Under the pieces are notes generated by a model. It did no database searches, had not been told where the DNA came from, and saw nothing but the letters and a program-made list of their open reading frames with translations. A stretch of DNA of 64,000 bases from the NCBI RefSeq assembly GCF_000826145.2, contig NZ_LN651337.1:313774-377773 (forward strand). Reading direction: 5' to 3'. Source of the stretch: Sporosarcina koreensis (GTDB lineage: Bacteria > Bacillota > Bacilli > Bacillales_A > Planococcaceae). Below are positions 17,442 to 26,495 of the stretch, piece after piece. The position numbers and the translations under genes are program-made. Numbering within the stretch: the stretch's first letter is position 1; each line of letters starts with the position of its first letter.

Positions 17442-18272
17442 ATGAAAAAAACCATGCTCATTTCAATCATGTTTCTCGCTCTCGTACTAGTCCTGGCAGG
17501 CTGCGGCAATAAAAACAAATCGGGCGGAACGGATACGAAAAACGAAGAGGCACCTCAGGCGGGTGCGAATGTGGCGGATCGCGTGCAGGAGTCCAAAGTA
17601 ATGCGGGTCGCCTTTGAAGGAACGTATCCGCCATTCAATTACATGGATGAGAAAAACGAATTCCAAGGATTCGACGTCGACATCTCCATGGAAATCGCGA
17701 AGCGTCTCGGCGTGAAGCCGGAGTTCATCGCAACAAAATGGGACGGCCTGATCGGCGGCCTGAAAGCGGACAAATTCGACATCATCATCGGCCAGATGAC
17801 TGTGACGGAGGAACGGAAAAAAAGCGTTGACTTTACGGACCCGTACGTTGTGACCGGCTCCGTACTGATCACCCGGGAAGACACGAACGATATTACCGAA
17901 CTTGCGGACATCAAAGGGAAGAAAGTCGGCGTCGGCGGAGGGACGACATTCGAGGAAGTGGCGAACAGTGTGGACGGTGCGGATGTCAAACTGTATAAGG
18001 CGGTAAGCGATTACATCCAGGATCTGACGAACAAACGGCTGGATGTCATCATCAACGACCAGCTGCTCATGAATTACAACATCAAGGAAAACAATCTGCC
18101 GATCAAGATCACAAGTGACATCCTGAACAAAGACAGCATCGGGATGGCCGTCAACAAAGGGAACGAAGAGTTTGTGAAAAACGTGAATGCTGCGCTGACA
18201 GAGATGAAAGAAGACGGAACCTATAAAGAAATCTACAAGAAATGGTTCGGTGCGGATCCGTCCGAATTCTGA
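17442..18272 (+). CDS. Amino-acid ABC transporter, substrate-binding lipoprotein
   Basis: A family 3 extracellular solute-binding protein, 276 residues. The N-terminus MKKTMLISIMF...LVLAGCGN is a lipoprotein signal with the modified Cys near residue 20. The mature domain has the polar amino-acid binding pattern, with FEGTYPPFNYMDEKNEFQGFDVD near 60 and IIIGQMTVTEERKKSVDFTDPY near 112. ATG follows CAGGGAGGTCATACGT. The permease and ATPase genes lie downstream, separated by the lysine-dehydrogenase-like gene. It probably binds a polar or basic amino acid. Confidence 0.93.
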   Translation: MKKTMLISIMFLALVLVLAGCGNKNKSGGTDTKNEEAPQAGANVADRVQESKVMRVAFEGTYPPFNYMDEKNEFQGFDVDISMEIAKRLGVKPEFIATKWDGLIGGLKADKFDIIIGQMTVTEERKKSVDFTDPYVVTGSVLITREDTNDITELADIKGKKVGVGGGTTFEEVANSVDGADVKLYKAVSDYIQDLTNKRLDVIINDQLLMNYNIKENNLPIKITSDILNKDSIGMAVNKGNEEFVKNVNAALTEMKEDGTYKEIYKKWFGADPSEF

Positions 18273-18354
18273 CAGCCGGAAAAAGCGGCGTGACTGCAGC
18301 AGTGTGCCGCTCCGGTGTTGAACAAATCCTGGAACGATGAAGGGGGAGAATTAT

Positions 18355-19503
18355 ATGCATGCAGTGGTATTAGGCACCGGTATGATCGGGACGACAGTCG
18401 TCAGGGAACTCGCGAAATTCAGTGCCATCACAACCGTGACAGCGGTGGATGGCAGTCAGCACATGGTCGACCGGTGTTTGGAAAAAGCGGACAATCCCAA
18501 GGTCATCGGTCGGACGGCATCTCTGTCATCGGTCGGCGATCTGGTCGACATCCTGGAAGATGCGGATGTAGCGGTCGGCTGCCTCCCGCATTCACTCAGC
18601 CTGACTGCCGTACGAGCCGCAATCGCGTCTCGCTGCCATCTGGTGGACCTGGTCGGTTCGCTGTTCCAAGAAAAGCTGGAGCTGGACAGCGAGGCGCGGG
18701 AAGCCGGCGTTACGATCGTCCCCGGCTGCGGGGTGGCGCCGGGCATCACGAACTTCCTGGCGGCTCAGGGTATCGAACTGCTTGACAGCGCAGATCATGC
18801 AGTCATGATCTGCGGAGGGATCCCGAGAATGCCGCTTCCCCCGCTATGGTACCAGGTCGTCTTCCGTCTCGAGAGCGTACTCGGACTCTACACAAAACCG
18901 GCAGCGGCGATCCGGAATGACCGAATCGTCGAATTCCCCGCCCTGTCGGAACTTGAGTCCATGACATTCCCTTACCCCGTCGGCGCCTGTGAAGCGGTTA
19001 TCACGGATGCTCACAGCACGGCCTATACACTGCTTGGGAAAGTGAAGAATCTGACGGAAAAGACCGTCCGCTATCCGGGGCACTGGTCGAAGATGAAAGT
19101 GCTGGCTGAGCTCGGGTTCCTGGAAGACCGGCCGATCGAAGTGGAAGGAATACAGACCACTCCGCGGAAAGTCTCCGAGCAGATTTTGGCCCCCCAGATG
19201 GTCGGTGAGTCGAACGAAGATGTCACAGTCGTCCGGGTGGAAGTGTTTGGGATGAAAGACGGCCGGCAGACCACCCACAAATGGGAGCTGGTCGATAATT
19301 ATGACCACCAGCGCGGCATCACTTCGATGGCGAAAACGACAGCACTTCCGGCGGTCATTGCCGCGAAGTGGCTCGCGGAAAACAGGATTCCGGAAAAAGG
19401 GGTCATGCCGATCGAGTCGATCGCCGTAAGGGACCGATTCGACCCGTTCCTGGATGAATTGAAGAACCTAGGCATCACAATCGATTATCAGCAATCCGTC
19501 TAA
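18355..19503 (+). CDS. Saccharopine dehydrogenase-family enzyme, lysine 6-dehydrogenase-like
   Basis: An NAD(P)-dependent dehydrogenase of 382 residues. The Rossmann motif is VVLGTGMIGTTV at the N-terminus. Several stretches agree with what I recall of Geobacillus L-lysine 6-dehydrogenase: GVAPGITNFLAAQG, CGGIPRMPLPPL followed by YQVVFRLESVLGLYTKPA, and KTVRYPGHWSKMKVLAELGF. Lysine 6-dehydrogenase oxidises the epsilon-amino carbon of lysine. ATG follows AGGGGGAGAATTAT. It lies between the binding protein and permease genes of one ABC importer, so it most likely acts on the imported substrate. Exact substrate is inferred. Confidence 0.85.
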   Translation: MHAVVLGTGMIGTTVVRELAKFSAITTVTAVDGSQHMVDRCLEKADNPKVIGRTASLSSVGDLVDILEDADVAVGCLPHSLSLTAVRAAIASRCHLVDLVGSLFQEKLELDSEAREAGVTIVPGCGVAPGITNFLAAQGIELLDSADHAVMICGGIPRMPLPPLWYQVVFRLESVLGLYTKPAAAIRNDRIVEFPALSELESMTFPYPVGACEAVITDAHSTAYTLLGKVKNLTEKTVRYPGHWSKMKVLAELGFLEDRPIEVEGIQTTPRKVSEQILAPQMVGESNEDVTVVRVEVFGMKDGRQTTHKWELVDNYDHQRGITSMAKTTALPAVIAAKWLAENRIPEKGVMPIESIAVRDRFDPFLDELKNLGITIDYQQSV

Positions 19504-19576
19504 GCAGACAGGCAGTCAGCGGTAAAGACGGACACCTCCGGCTGCTTTGTCAATGAAACCGGAAAGGAGTGGAACG

Positions 19577-20233
19577 ATGGACGCCATGATCGTAATAGAT
19601 TCACTGCCTTCACTGCTGAAAGCGACTGGGATGACACTGTTCTTGAGCTGTATTTCGGTACTTATCGCCCTCGTCATCGGCTTTCTGACAGCACTGCTCC
19701 GGATTGTCAAGGTGAAGGTGCTTTACCAGGCCGCCAGCGTGTATATATCGGTCATCCGGGGAACTCCCCTTCTCGTCCAGATCTTCGTCATCTATTATGG
19801 ACTTCCGCAGATCGGCATATCCATGGATCCGATAACGTCCGGGATCCTGGCACTCAGCCTGAATGCAGGTGCGTATCTGTCCGAGTCATTCCGGGCTTCG
19901 ATCCTCGCGGTGGACAGAGGGCAGATGGAAGCGGCGATTTCCATGGGGATGACCTACGCCCAGGCGATGCGGCGCATCATATTGCCACAGAGTCTCAGGA
20001 TTGCCATCCCGACGCTGTCCAACTCGTTCATCGTCCTCATCAAGGATACATCGCTCGTCTCCGTCATCACTGTGACGGAACTGCTGCAGATGTCGAGCCT
20101 GCTGATCGCAAAGACGTTCGAGCCGCTCACGATCTATCTGATGGCCGCTGCGATCTATTGGGTCCTCATCACGTTCTTCACAATGCTGCTGGACCGTTAT
20201 GAAAAACAGACCTCAAAACATTTAGTCCGGTGA
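19577..20233 (+). CDS. Amino-acid ABC transporter permease
   Basis: A 218-residue inner-membrane permease of the HisM/GlnP type with about five helices. The N-terminal [17 protein letters not shown] and the EAA loop ([21 protein letters not shown], residues about 117-137) mark the family. ATG follows GGAAAGGAGTGGAACG. It would form a homodimer, served by the ATPase encoded directly downstream and the lipoprotein two genes upstream. Confidence 0.93.
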   Translation: MDAMIVIDSLPSLLKATGMTLFLSCISVLIALVIGFLTALLRIVKVKVLYQAASVYISVIRGTPLLVQIFVIYYGLPQIGISMDPITSGILALSLNAGAYLSESFRASILAVDRGQMEAAISMGMTYAQAMRRIILPQSLRIAIPTLSNSFIVLIKDTSLVSVITVTELLQMSSLLIAKTFEPLTIYLMAAAIYWVLITFFTMLLDRYEKQTSKHLVR

Positions 20234-20270
20234 GACACCGGCAATCGCTGCAGGAAGGGGAGATGGGACA

Positions 20271-21020
20271 TTGCATATCGTACAGGTGAACAATCTGAAG
20301 AAAGCTTTCGGCAGCAGTCCGGTCCTGCGGGGGATCGATCTCTCTGTGAACAAGAGCGAGGTGGTCGTCATCATGGGGCCGAGCGGATCGGGCAAGTCGA
20401 CGTTCCTCCGCTGCCTGACGAATCTGGAACAGCCGGATGTAGGCGATATTACGATCGGTCCTCATACGATCCGGATCAGCGGCAGGCTGGACCGCAGTCA
20501 GAAGAGGGAAATCAGGGAGTTGCGGAAGAAAACAGGGTTCGTCTTCCAGTCGTTCAATCTGTTTCCGAATAAGACGGCAGTCGAAAACGTCATGGAAGGT
20601 CCGCTGACGATCAGACGGACACCGCCTCAGGAAGCGAAGGAGCTTGCAGAAGCGCTGCTTGCGAAGGTGGGGCTCGCCGACCGGGCGGATCACTACCCCT
20701 CCCAGTTGTCGGGCGGCCAGCAGCAGCGTGTCGCCATCGCCCGGGCGCTGTCGCTGAACCCGACCGTCATGCTCTATGATGAACCGACATCCGCGCTCGA
20801 TCCCGAGCTTGTGCGGGAAGTGCTGCAGGTCATCAAACAGCTGGCAGAGGAAGGGATGACGATGATCATCGTGACCCATGAGATGAAATTCGCAAGGGAT
20901 GTGGCGGATCGCGTGATCTTCATGGACGGCGGCCTGATTGTCGAGCAGGGGACACCGGCGGAAATCTTCGATAACCCGCAGGAGGAACGGACCCGGCAGT
21001 TTTTGACGTTTGCGAAATGA
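20271..21020 (+). CDS. Amino-acid ABC transporter ATP-binding protein
   Basis: The ATPase of the polar amino-acid importer, 249 residues, with Walker A GPSGSGKS near residue 37, signature LSGGQQQR near 144, Walker [14 protein letters not shown] and the switch His in [10 protein letters not shown]. Domain order and length match GlnQ/HisP-type proteins. The TTG start is preceded by AGGAAGGGGAGATGGGACA. Its 3' end lies 31 bases before the CoA-transferase start, so transport and catabolic genes are probably cotranscribed. Confidence 0.94.
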   Translation: MHIVQVNNLKKAFGSSPVLRGIDLSVNKSEVVVIMGPSGSGKSTFLRCLTNLEQPDVGDITIGPHTIRISGRLDRSQKREIRELRKKTGFVFQSFNLFPNKTAVENVMEGPLTIRRTPPQEAKELAEALLAKVGLADRADHYPSQLSGGQQQRVAIARALSLNPTVMLYDEPTSALDPELVREVLQVIKQLAEEGMTMIIVTHEMKFARDVADRVIFMDGGLIVEQGTPAEIFDNPQEERTRQFLTFAK

Positions 21021-21051
21021 GCGTGTGAGCAGTCAGGAAAGGAGTGGCCGG

Positions 21052-21741
21052 TTGGACAAACTGGTGCAGGCGAAAGAGTTTTTGAATTTCATGAATAACG
21101 GAGACACGGTTCTCGTCGGCGGGTTCGGCATGTCGGGCACGCCGCTCACGCTCATCGATACGGTGGCGGCATCTTCGCTGCAGGACTTGACGGTCATCAG
21201 CAACAATCTGGGAGAACCGGGCAAAGGGCTTGGCCTTCTGCTGAAAAAAGAGAAGCTGCTGAAGAAAGCGGTCGGCTCGTACTTCACGACGAACCGGGAT
21301 GCGGTACGGGCATGGTCCGACGGCGATCTGGAGATCGAGCTCATTCCTCAGGGGACGCTCGCGGAAGCGGTCCGCTGCGGAGGCGCGGGGATCGGCGGGT
21401 TCTATACGAAGACGGCTGTCGGGACAAAGCTTGCCGAAGGGAAAGAGGAGCGGGTGATCAGCGGCGAACGGTATCTGTTCGAACAAGCCATCAAGGGGGA
21501 TGTTTCGCTCATCAAAGCCCACAAAGCGGACGGGCTTGGCAATTTGACATACGACCATACGGGACGGAATTTCAATCCGGTCATGGCGACGGCAGGCAGG
21601 ATCGTCATTGCGGAGGTGGATGAAATCGTCGAAACGGGAGAGCTGCTGCCGACTGAGATTGTGACACCGCATGTATATGTAGACTTCATCGTCCTGAACA
21701 AATATGTAAAAAAGGACGGTGTCTTCGTTGAACGGGACTGA
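21052..21741 (+). CDS. 3-oxoacid CoA-transferase subunit A-like
   Basis: The alpha subunit of a family I CoA-transferase, 229 residues, like AtoD/ScoA. The conserved VLVGGFGMSGTPLTLID near the N-terminus and GGFYTKTAVGT are visible. The TTG start is set by AGGAG seven bases upstream; the frame is open further back, into the ABC ATPase gene, but without family similarity. It overlaps the B subunit by 23 bases. With the B subunit it would move CoA between an acyl-CoA donor and a carboxylic acid of the pathway, for example acetoacetate or another oxoacid. Confidence 0.9.
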   Translation: MDKLVQAKEFLNFMNNGDTVLVGGFGMSGTPLTLIDTVAASSLQDLTVISNNLGEPGKGLGLLLKKEKLLKKAVGSYFTTNRDAVRAWSDGDLEIELIPQGTLAEAVRCGGAGIGGFYTKTAVGTKLAEGKEERVISGERYLFEQAIKGDVSLIKAHKADGLGNLTYDHTGRNFNPVMATAGRIVIAEVDEIVETGELLPTEIVTPHVYVDFIVLNKYVKKDGVFVERD

Positions 21742-22387
21742 ACGGATCACGATCGCCAAACGGATCGTCCGGGAATTGAAACAGGGACAGGTCGTCAATC
21801 TCGGTGTCGGGATTCCGACGCTGATCCCTGATTATCTCGAAGACAAGAAATTGGTGCTGCAGTCGGAAAACGGACTGCTCGGGATGGGGCCGACCCCGCC
21901 GCCGGAAGAAGTCAACATGGACCTGATCAGCGCGAGCAAGGCGCCGATCACGATGGAAACCGGTGCTTCGCTGTTCGACAGTTCGAATTCGTTTGCGATG
22001 ATCCGCGGCGGTCATATCGATGTGGCGGTCCTCGGGGCGCTGCAGGTCGATCAGACAGGCGAAATCGCCAACTGGGCGGTGCCGGGCGAGACGATCCTCG
22101 GTGTCGGGGGTGCGATGGATCTCGTCGCCGGCGCCCGATCCATCATCGTCGCGACCCGTCATTCCAGCAAAAGCGGCGAGCCGAAACTGGTCAAAGAACT
22201 GGCCTTCCCGACGAGCGGGATACGCAAGGCGGATCTCGTGGTCACGGAACACGCCGTCTTTGCATTCGGAGAGGGCAGGATGCAGCTTGTCGAGATCCTG
22301 TCTGGCATTACGATGGAGGAACTGCGGCGGCTGACGGGAGCTGAGTTCAAGATCGGTCCCCACGGCAACGGAGGGGCAAGCGAATGA
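21719..22387 (+). CDS. 3-oxoacid CoA-transferase subunit B-like
   Basis: The beta subunit of the same CoA-transferase (222 residues), like AtoA/ScoB. The catalytic glutamate is in LQSENGLLGMG (about residue 50). GVGIPTLIPDYL and GGHIDVAVLGALQVDQTG are family-typical. I use the GTG start at 21719, just behind AAAGGAC. A TTG three codons later has a looser spacing and is an alternative. Translational coupling to subunit A is likely because of the overlap. Confidence 0.9.
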   Translation: MSSLNGTERITIAKRIVRELKQGQVVNLGVGIPTLIPDYLEDKKLVLQSENGLLGMGPTPPPEEVNMDLISASKAPITMETGASLFDSSNSFAMIRGGHIDVAVLGALQVDQTGEIANWAVPGETILGVGGAMDLVAGARSIIVATRHSSKSGEPKLVKELAFPTSGIRKADLVVTEHAVFAFGEGRMQLVEILSGITMEELRRLTGAEFKIGPHGNGGASE

Positions 22388-22406
22388 CGAATGAGGAGGC
22401 GGGAAA

Positions 22407-23252
22407 TTGAGGGAGGTCACAGTGATTGGTTCGGGTGTGATGGGGAAAGGGATCGCCTATGCGTGTGCGGTGTCCGGTTTCCGGGTCACCCTGAATGATC
22501 TGAATGAGGAGATTTTGTCCAGAGCCAGGGAAGAGATCGAGAACCTGATGGACTCGAGTTACCATGCGGGCTTTCTTGAGCAGGAAGCCTATGAAACTGC
22601 CAAGCGGAATCTGGTCTATGAGACGGATCTGCCGGCCGCCGCTGAAAAGGCGGACTTGGTCATCGAAGCGGTCCTTGAGAACATCGAGCTGAAGATCGCT
22701 GTCTTCCGGCAGCTGGACGCCGTCTGCAAACCGGAAACGGTGCTTGCGACCAACACGTCGACGATGAGTCCGACAGAGATCGGCGCCTACACATCCCGGC
22801 CGGACAAAGTTGTCGCCATGCACTTCTTCAACCCTGTCCAAAAGATGAAACTGATCGAAGTGGTGAAAGGATTGGAGACTTCGGATGAAACGGTCGCTTT
22901 TATCCGTGAAATCGCCACGGCGCTGAAGAAAGAGGCGGTTGAAGTGAACGAGTTTCCGGGCTTCGTCACCTCCCGGATGAACTGTCTGATCGGCAATGAG
23001 GCGATGAATCTCCTGATGGAAGGGGTGGCGTCCGCAGCAGATATCGACAAGGCGATGAAACTCGGTCTGAATCATCCGATGGGCCCGCTCGAACTTGCGG
23101 ATCTGGTCGGTCTCGATACGAGATTGCGCAATATGGAGTACTTGCATAAGACGCTTGGTGAAAAATATCGTCCGTGCCCGCTGCTCGTCAACTATGTGAA
23201 AGCCGGCCGTCTTGGAAAGAAGAGCGGGAAAGGGTTCTACGAGTATGAGTAA
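22407..23252 (+). CDS. 3-hydroxyacyl-CoA (3-hydroxybutyryl-CoA) dehydrogenase
   Basis: A 281-residue stand-alone 3-hydroxyacyl-CoA dehydrogenase. Its Rossmann motif is VIGSGVMGKGIAYACAVSG at the N-terminus. The catalytic His is in MHFFNPVQKMKLIEV (about residue 138) and the C-terminal domain has NHPMGPLELADLVGLDT. Length and features match 3-hydroxybutyryl-CoA dehydrogenases (Hbd, MmgB). A TTG start follows AGGAGGCGGGAAA. It would oxidise a 3-hydroxyacyl-CoA to the 3-oxo form between the hydratase and thiolase steps encoded next to it. Confidence 0.93.
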   Translation: MREVTVIGSGVMGKGIAYACAVSGFRVTLNDLNEEILSRAREEIENLMDSSYHAGFLEQEAYETAKRNLVYETDLPAAAEKADLVIEAVLENIELKIAVFRQLDAVCKPETVLATNTSTMSPTEIGAYTSRPDKVVAMHFFNPVQKMKLIEVVKGLETSDETVAFIREIATALKKEAVEVNEFPGFVTSRMNCLIGNEAMNLLMEGVASAADIDKAMKLGLNHPMGPLELADLVGLDTRLRNMEYLHKTLGEKYRPCPLLVNYVKAGRLGKKSGKGFYEYE

Positions 23253-23264
23253 GGAGGGATCGCC

Positions 23265-24044
23265 ATCATTGGATATACGGCGGTGACGGTTGAGAAAGAA
23301 CAGGGGATTCTGTGGCTGACGCTGAACCGGCCGGAACGGCGGAATGCACTGGATGCGCAAATGCTGCAGGAGATCGATCAGGCATTCACGGAAGCGGAAG
23401 CGGATGCAGAAGTCCGTGTCGTTGTGGTGCAGGGGGCGGGCGGCAAATCGTTCGCTTCCGGAGCGGATATCCGGCAGCTCCACGAACGGCAGGCGCTGGA
23501 AGCTCTCGTGCCGGGCATGCAGGGGCTGTACTGTAAAATTGAAAATTGCTCCAAAGTGACGGTCTCGGTGATTGCCGGCTATGCCCTCGGCGGCGGGTGT
23601 GAATTGGCGCTAGCGTGTGATATCCGGGTTGCGACAGAGAACGCGGTGCTCGGCCTGCCTGAACTCAATCTCGGAATCATCCCGGGCGCCGGAGGGACAC
23701 AGCGTCTTTCACGGATCGTCGGAAAAGGATACGCGCTCGACATGATCCTGACCGGACGTCTCGTCGGAGGCAAAGAAGCAGAACGGATCGGGCTGGTCAC
23801 GTATCTGGCGGATGAGGAAACGCTCTCCGTGACCCTTGCACAGATTACGGATGCTGTACTTAAGAAAGGACCTGTCGCTGTGCTGCTTGCGAAATCCGCA
23901 GTCCATAAGGGGTACTATATCGACGCCGGAACAGCAATGTGGCTCGAAAAATTATCCCAGGCGGTCGCCTTCGGAACGGAAGACAAACAGGAAGGGACAT
24001 TGGCGTTCCTGGAAAAGCGGCCTGCGAATTTCATCAACGGATAA
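23265..24044 (+). CDS. Enoyl-CoA hydratase, apparently with an ATC/ATT start
   Basis: A crotonase-family enoyl-CoA hydratase, about 258 residues. ASGADIRQL (oxyanion hole), [11 protein letters not shown] and the catalytic Glu region [18 protein letters not shown] are present. The first ATG/GTG/TTG in frame is a GTG at 23283, with no ribosome site. Reading from ATC (23265) or ATT (23268) behind TAAGGAGGGATCGCC gives [14 protein letters not shown], the usual family beginning. I therefore give the longer form; a conservative annotation would start at 23283. It hydrates a trans-2-enoyl-CoA to the 3-hydroxyacyl-CoA for its upstream neighbour. Confidence 0.85.
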   Translation: MIGYTAVTVEKEQGILWLTLNRPERRNALDAQMLQEIDQAFTEAEADAEVRVVVVQGAGGKSFASGADIRQLHERQALEALVPGMQGLYCKIENCSKVTVSVIAGYALGGGCELALACDIRVATENAVLGLPELNLGIIPGAGGTQRLSRIVGKGYALDMILTGRLVGGKEAERIGLVTYLADEETLSVTLAQITDAVLKKGPVAVLLAKSAVHKGYYIDAGTAMWLEKLSQAVAFGTEDKQEGTLAFLEKRPANFING

Positions 24045-24057
24045 GAGGAGAGTGGAC

Positions 24058-25218
24058 ATGGATTTCAAGTTTAGCGAAGACGTCCTTTTCTTACAGGAGA
24101 GCGTCCGGAAGTTCGTCCGGGAGCAGGTGGAGCCTGTTGCGATGGAAATCGAGGAGAATGACCGCATTCCTGATCGGATCGTTGCGATGTCGAAGGAGAT
24201 GGGGCTGTTCAGCCTCGGCATCCCGGAGCAATACGGGGGGCTCGGTCTCGACATGGTCGGCAAGTGTGCCATCTACGAAGAGCTCGGGAAAACGCACAAC
24301 GGCTTCACCACGCTGATCGGCGCCCATACAGGGATCGGGACGGTCGGTATTGTCGACCTCGGAACTGATGCACAGAAAGAGAAATTCCTTCCGAAGATGG
24401 CGACTGGGGAATGGATCGGCTCGTTCGCACTGACCGAGCCGAGTGCCGGGTCGAATGCGGCGAACCTGAAGACGACCGCTGTGAAGAAGGGAGACCGCTA
24501 CGTCCTGAACGGCTCGAAGCATTATATTACGAATGCGGTGGATGCCCATGTGTTCACCGTGATGGCCGTGACGGACAGCTCGCAGGGCGCGCGGGGGATC
24601 ACGTCGTTCATCGTCGAAAAGGATACGCCCGGATTCACGCTCGGTACCGTGGAGCGCAAAATGGGGCTGCGGGGCTCCCACTCCGCGGAGCTGTTCTTCG
24701 ACAACATGGAGGTGCCAGAAGAGAATGTCCTCGGGAAAGAGGGATCCGGTTACATCAATGCCCTCAAAATCCTTGCGAACGGCCGGGCGGGGCTCGCTGC
24801 GCGGAACTTAGGCTCCTGTGTGCGGCTGCTTGAGCACTCGCTCGACTATGCGCATGAGCGGGAGCAATTCGGGCAGAAGATCATCGACATGCAGGCGGTC
24901 CAGCATATGCTCGCCGACATCAGCATGCAGATCGAAGTGCTGCGTTCGATGACATACCGCGTGGCGTGGATGACCGATCAGAAACAGCGTGTCGTCAAGG
25001 AAGCGGCGATTGCAAAGCTGTTCGCATCGGAAGTGTATAACAATGTCGCCGATCTTGCGCTGCAGATCCATGGAGGCATCGGCTATATGAAGGACTACCC
25101 GATTGAACGGTATTACCGGGATGCCCGGATCACGAAGATCTATGAAGGCACATCGGAAATCCAGCGCAATATCATCGCAGGCGAATTGAAACGCGATTAT
25201 GCGCAAAAGGGGCTGTGA
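24058..25218 (+). CDS. Acyl-CoA dehydrogenase
   Basis: An FAD-dependent acyl-CoA dehydrogenase, 386 residues. It has [17 protein letters not shown] (about residue 122) and the C-terminal signature [14 protein letters not shown] with the catalytic Glu. This SEIQ form is the one of straight- and branched-chain enzymes and differs from the glutaryl-CoA dehydrogenase HDIH form, which argues against a classic glutaryl-CoA step. ATG follows AGAGGAGAGTGGAC, 13 bases after the hydratase stop. Its electrons would go to electron-transfer flavoprotein, not encoded here. Confidence 0.94.
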   Translation: MDFKFSEDVLFLQESVRKFVREQVEPVAMEIEENDRIPDRIVAMSKEMGLFSLGIPEQYGGLGLDMVGKCAIYEELGKTHNGFTTLIGAHTGIGTVGIVDLGTDAQKEKFLPKMATGEWIGSFALTEPSAGSNAANLKTTAVKKGDRYVLNGSKHYITNAVDAHVFTVMAVTDSSQGARGITSFIVEKDTPGFTLGTVERKMGLRGSHSAELFFDNMEVPEENVLGKEGSGYINALKILANGRAGLAARNLGSCVRLLEHSLDYAHEREQFGQKIIDMQAVQHMLADISMQIEVLRSMTYRVAWMTDQKQRVVKEAAIAKLFASEVYNNVADLALQIHGGIGYMKDYPIERYYRDARITKIYEGTSEIQRNIIAGELKRDYAQKGL

Positions 25219-25222
25219 CGGA

Positions 25223-26410
25223 TTGGGGAATAGCTATATTGTCGAGGCGGTGCGGACGGCGGTCGGTCGGATGGGCGGTTCACTGAAAGATGTCCCGGTC
25301 GATCACCTTGCCGAAAAGGTGATCCGGGAAGTGATGGAACGGACCGATCCGGCGATTGCGGTGAACGAAGTTATCCTCGGACAGGCGAAACAGAGTGCAG
25401 ACACATCGAATCTGGCCCGGCTCGCTGCATTGCGAGCCGATTTGCCGGTGACGGTGCCGGGGTATACCGTCCACCGGCAATGCGGGTCAGGACTCCAGGC
25501 CATCCATAATGCCGACCAGCAGATCCGGCTCGGTCTGTCGGACGTCGTCATCGCGGGCGGAGCGGAGAGCATGAGCACCGCGCCGTATTACATCCGCCAT
25601 GCACGGTATGGGCTGTCGGCGGGGAACGGGCTGCTGCTGGACCCGAATACGGAGAGCCAGCCATGCTCCCAGCCTGCTGAAGTATACGGGGAGCTGACGA
25701 TGGGCATGACGGCGGAAAATCTGGCGGACCGGTATTCGATCTCGCGCCGAAAGCAGGACGAGTTTGCGCTGAGCAGCCAGCTGAAAGCGGAACGTGCGAT
25801 CCTCGAGGGACGGTTCAAGGAGGAAATCGTTCCATTAGAAGTGAAAAGCAGGAAAAGCAGTTTCCTATTTGAGACGGATGAACATCCGAGGAAGTCGACA
25901 ATGGACCAGCTGGCCAGACTGCGGGCTGTCTTCAAGGACGGCGGGACGGTGACGCCGGGCAATGCGAGCGGAAGGAATGACGGAGCCGCCGCCGTCCTGA
26001 TGATGTCGGAAGAGAAATTGAAAGCGTACGGCGTCCAGCCGAAAGCGAAGATCATCGCCCAGGCGGTGAGCGGCGTGTCACCGGTCGTGATGGGGATCGG
26101 TCCGGTCACGTCCACCGAGAAGGCGCTGGCGCAAGCCGGGCTGACCATCGATGATATCGATCTGATTGAGCTGAACGAAGCATTTGCCGCGCAGTCACTC
26201 GCGGTCATTGAAGGGACCCGCATGGACATGGAAAAGGTGAACGTCAATGGCGGAGCGATCGCGCTCGGCCATCCGATCGGGGCGACGGGCGCCATCCTGA
26301 TGACGAAATTGATCTATGAGATGAAACGCAGGAAATCGAAATACGGCCTCGTGACACTCTGTATCGGCGGCGGTCAGGGAATTACGACGATCGTCGAAAA
26401 CTTGCAGTGA
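25223..26410 (+). CDS. Acetyl-CoA acetyltransferase (thiolase)
   Basis: A thiolase of 395 residues. The nucleophilic Cys is in VHRQCGSGLQAI (about residue 87), the His in GGAIALGHPIGATGA, and the C-terminal Cys in LVTLCIGGGQG. It would split a 3-oxoacyl-CoA, likely acetoacetyl-CoA, with CoA. The TTG start lies only four bases after the acyl-CoA dehydrogenase stop, behind AAAAGGGG, and gives the family start NSYIVEAVRTAVGRMGG. It is the last acyl-CoA enzyme in the run. Confidence 0.92.
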   Translation: MGNSYIVEAVRTAVGRMGGSLKDVPVDHLAEKVIREVMERTDPAIAVNEVILGQAKQSADTSNLARLAALRADLPVTVPGYTVHRQCGSGLQAIHNADQQIRLGLSDVVIAGGAESMSTAPYYIRHARYGLSAGNGLLLDPNTESQPCSQPAEVYGELTMGMTAENLADRYSISRRKQDEFALSSQLKAERAILEGRFKEEIVPLEVKSRKSSFLFETDEHPRKSTMDQLARLRAVFKDGGTVTPGNASGRNDGAAAVLMMSEEKLKAYGVQPKAKIIAQAVSGVSPVVMGIGPVTSTEKALAQAGLTIDDIDLIELNEAFAAQSLAVIEGTRMDMEKVNVNGGAIALGHPIGATGAILMTKLIYEMKRRKSKYGLVTLCIGGGQGITTIVENLQ

Positions 26411-26495
26411 AGCTACAGCGGGACGGTCGGACTAGGATTTTATCCAACAGGGAGTTCCCTGGGCTTAGGTTGATTAGCATGAAAGGGGTTGTCCA

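Noticed and set aside
22347..23483. 378-codon open frame antisense to the hydroxyacyl-CoA dehydrogenase and hydratase genes.
   Set aside because: A shadow frame caused by codon bias; spans two real genes and has no protein features.
24058..25218. Acyl-CoA dehydrogenase as glutaryl-CoA dehydrogenase, which would fix the pathway as lysine degradation.
   Set aside because: The C-terminal signature is EGTSEIQR and not the EGTHDIH form of glutaryl-CoA dehydrogenases.
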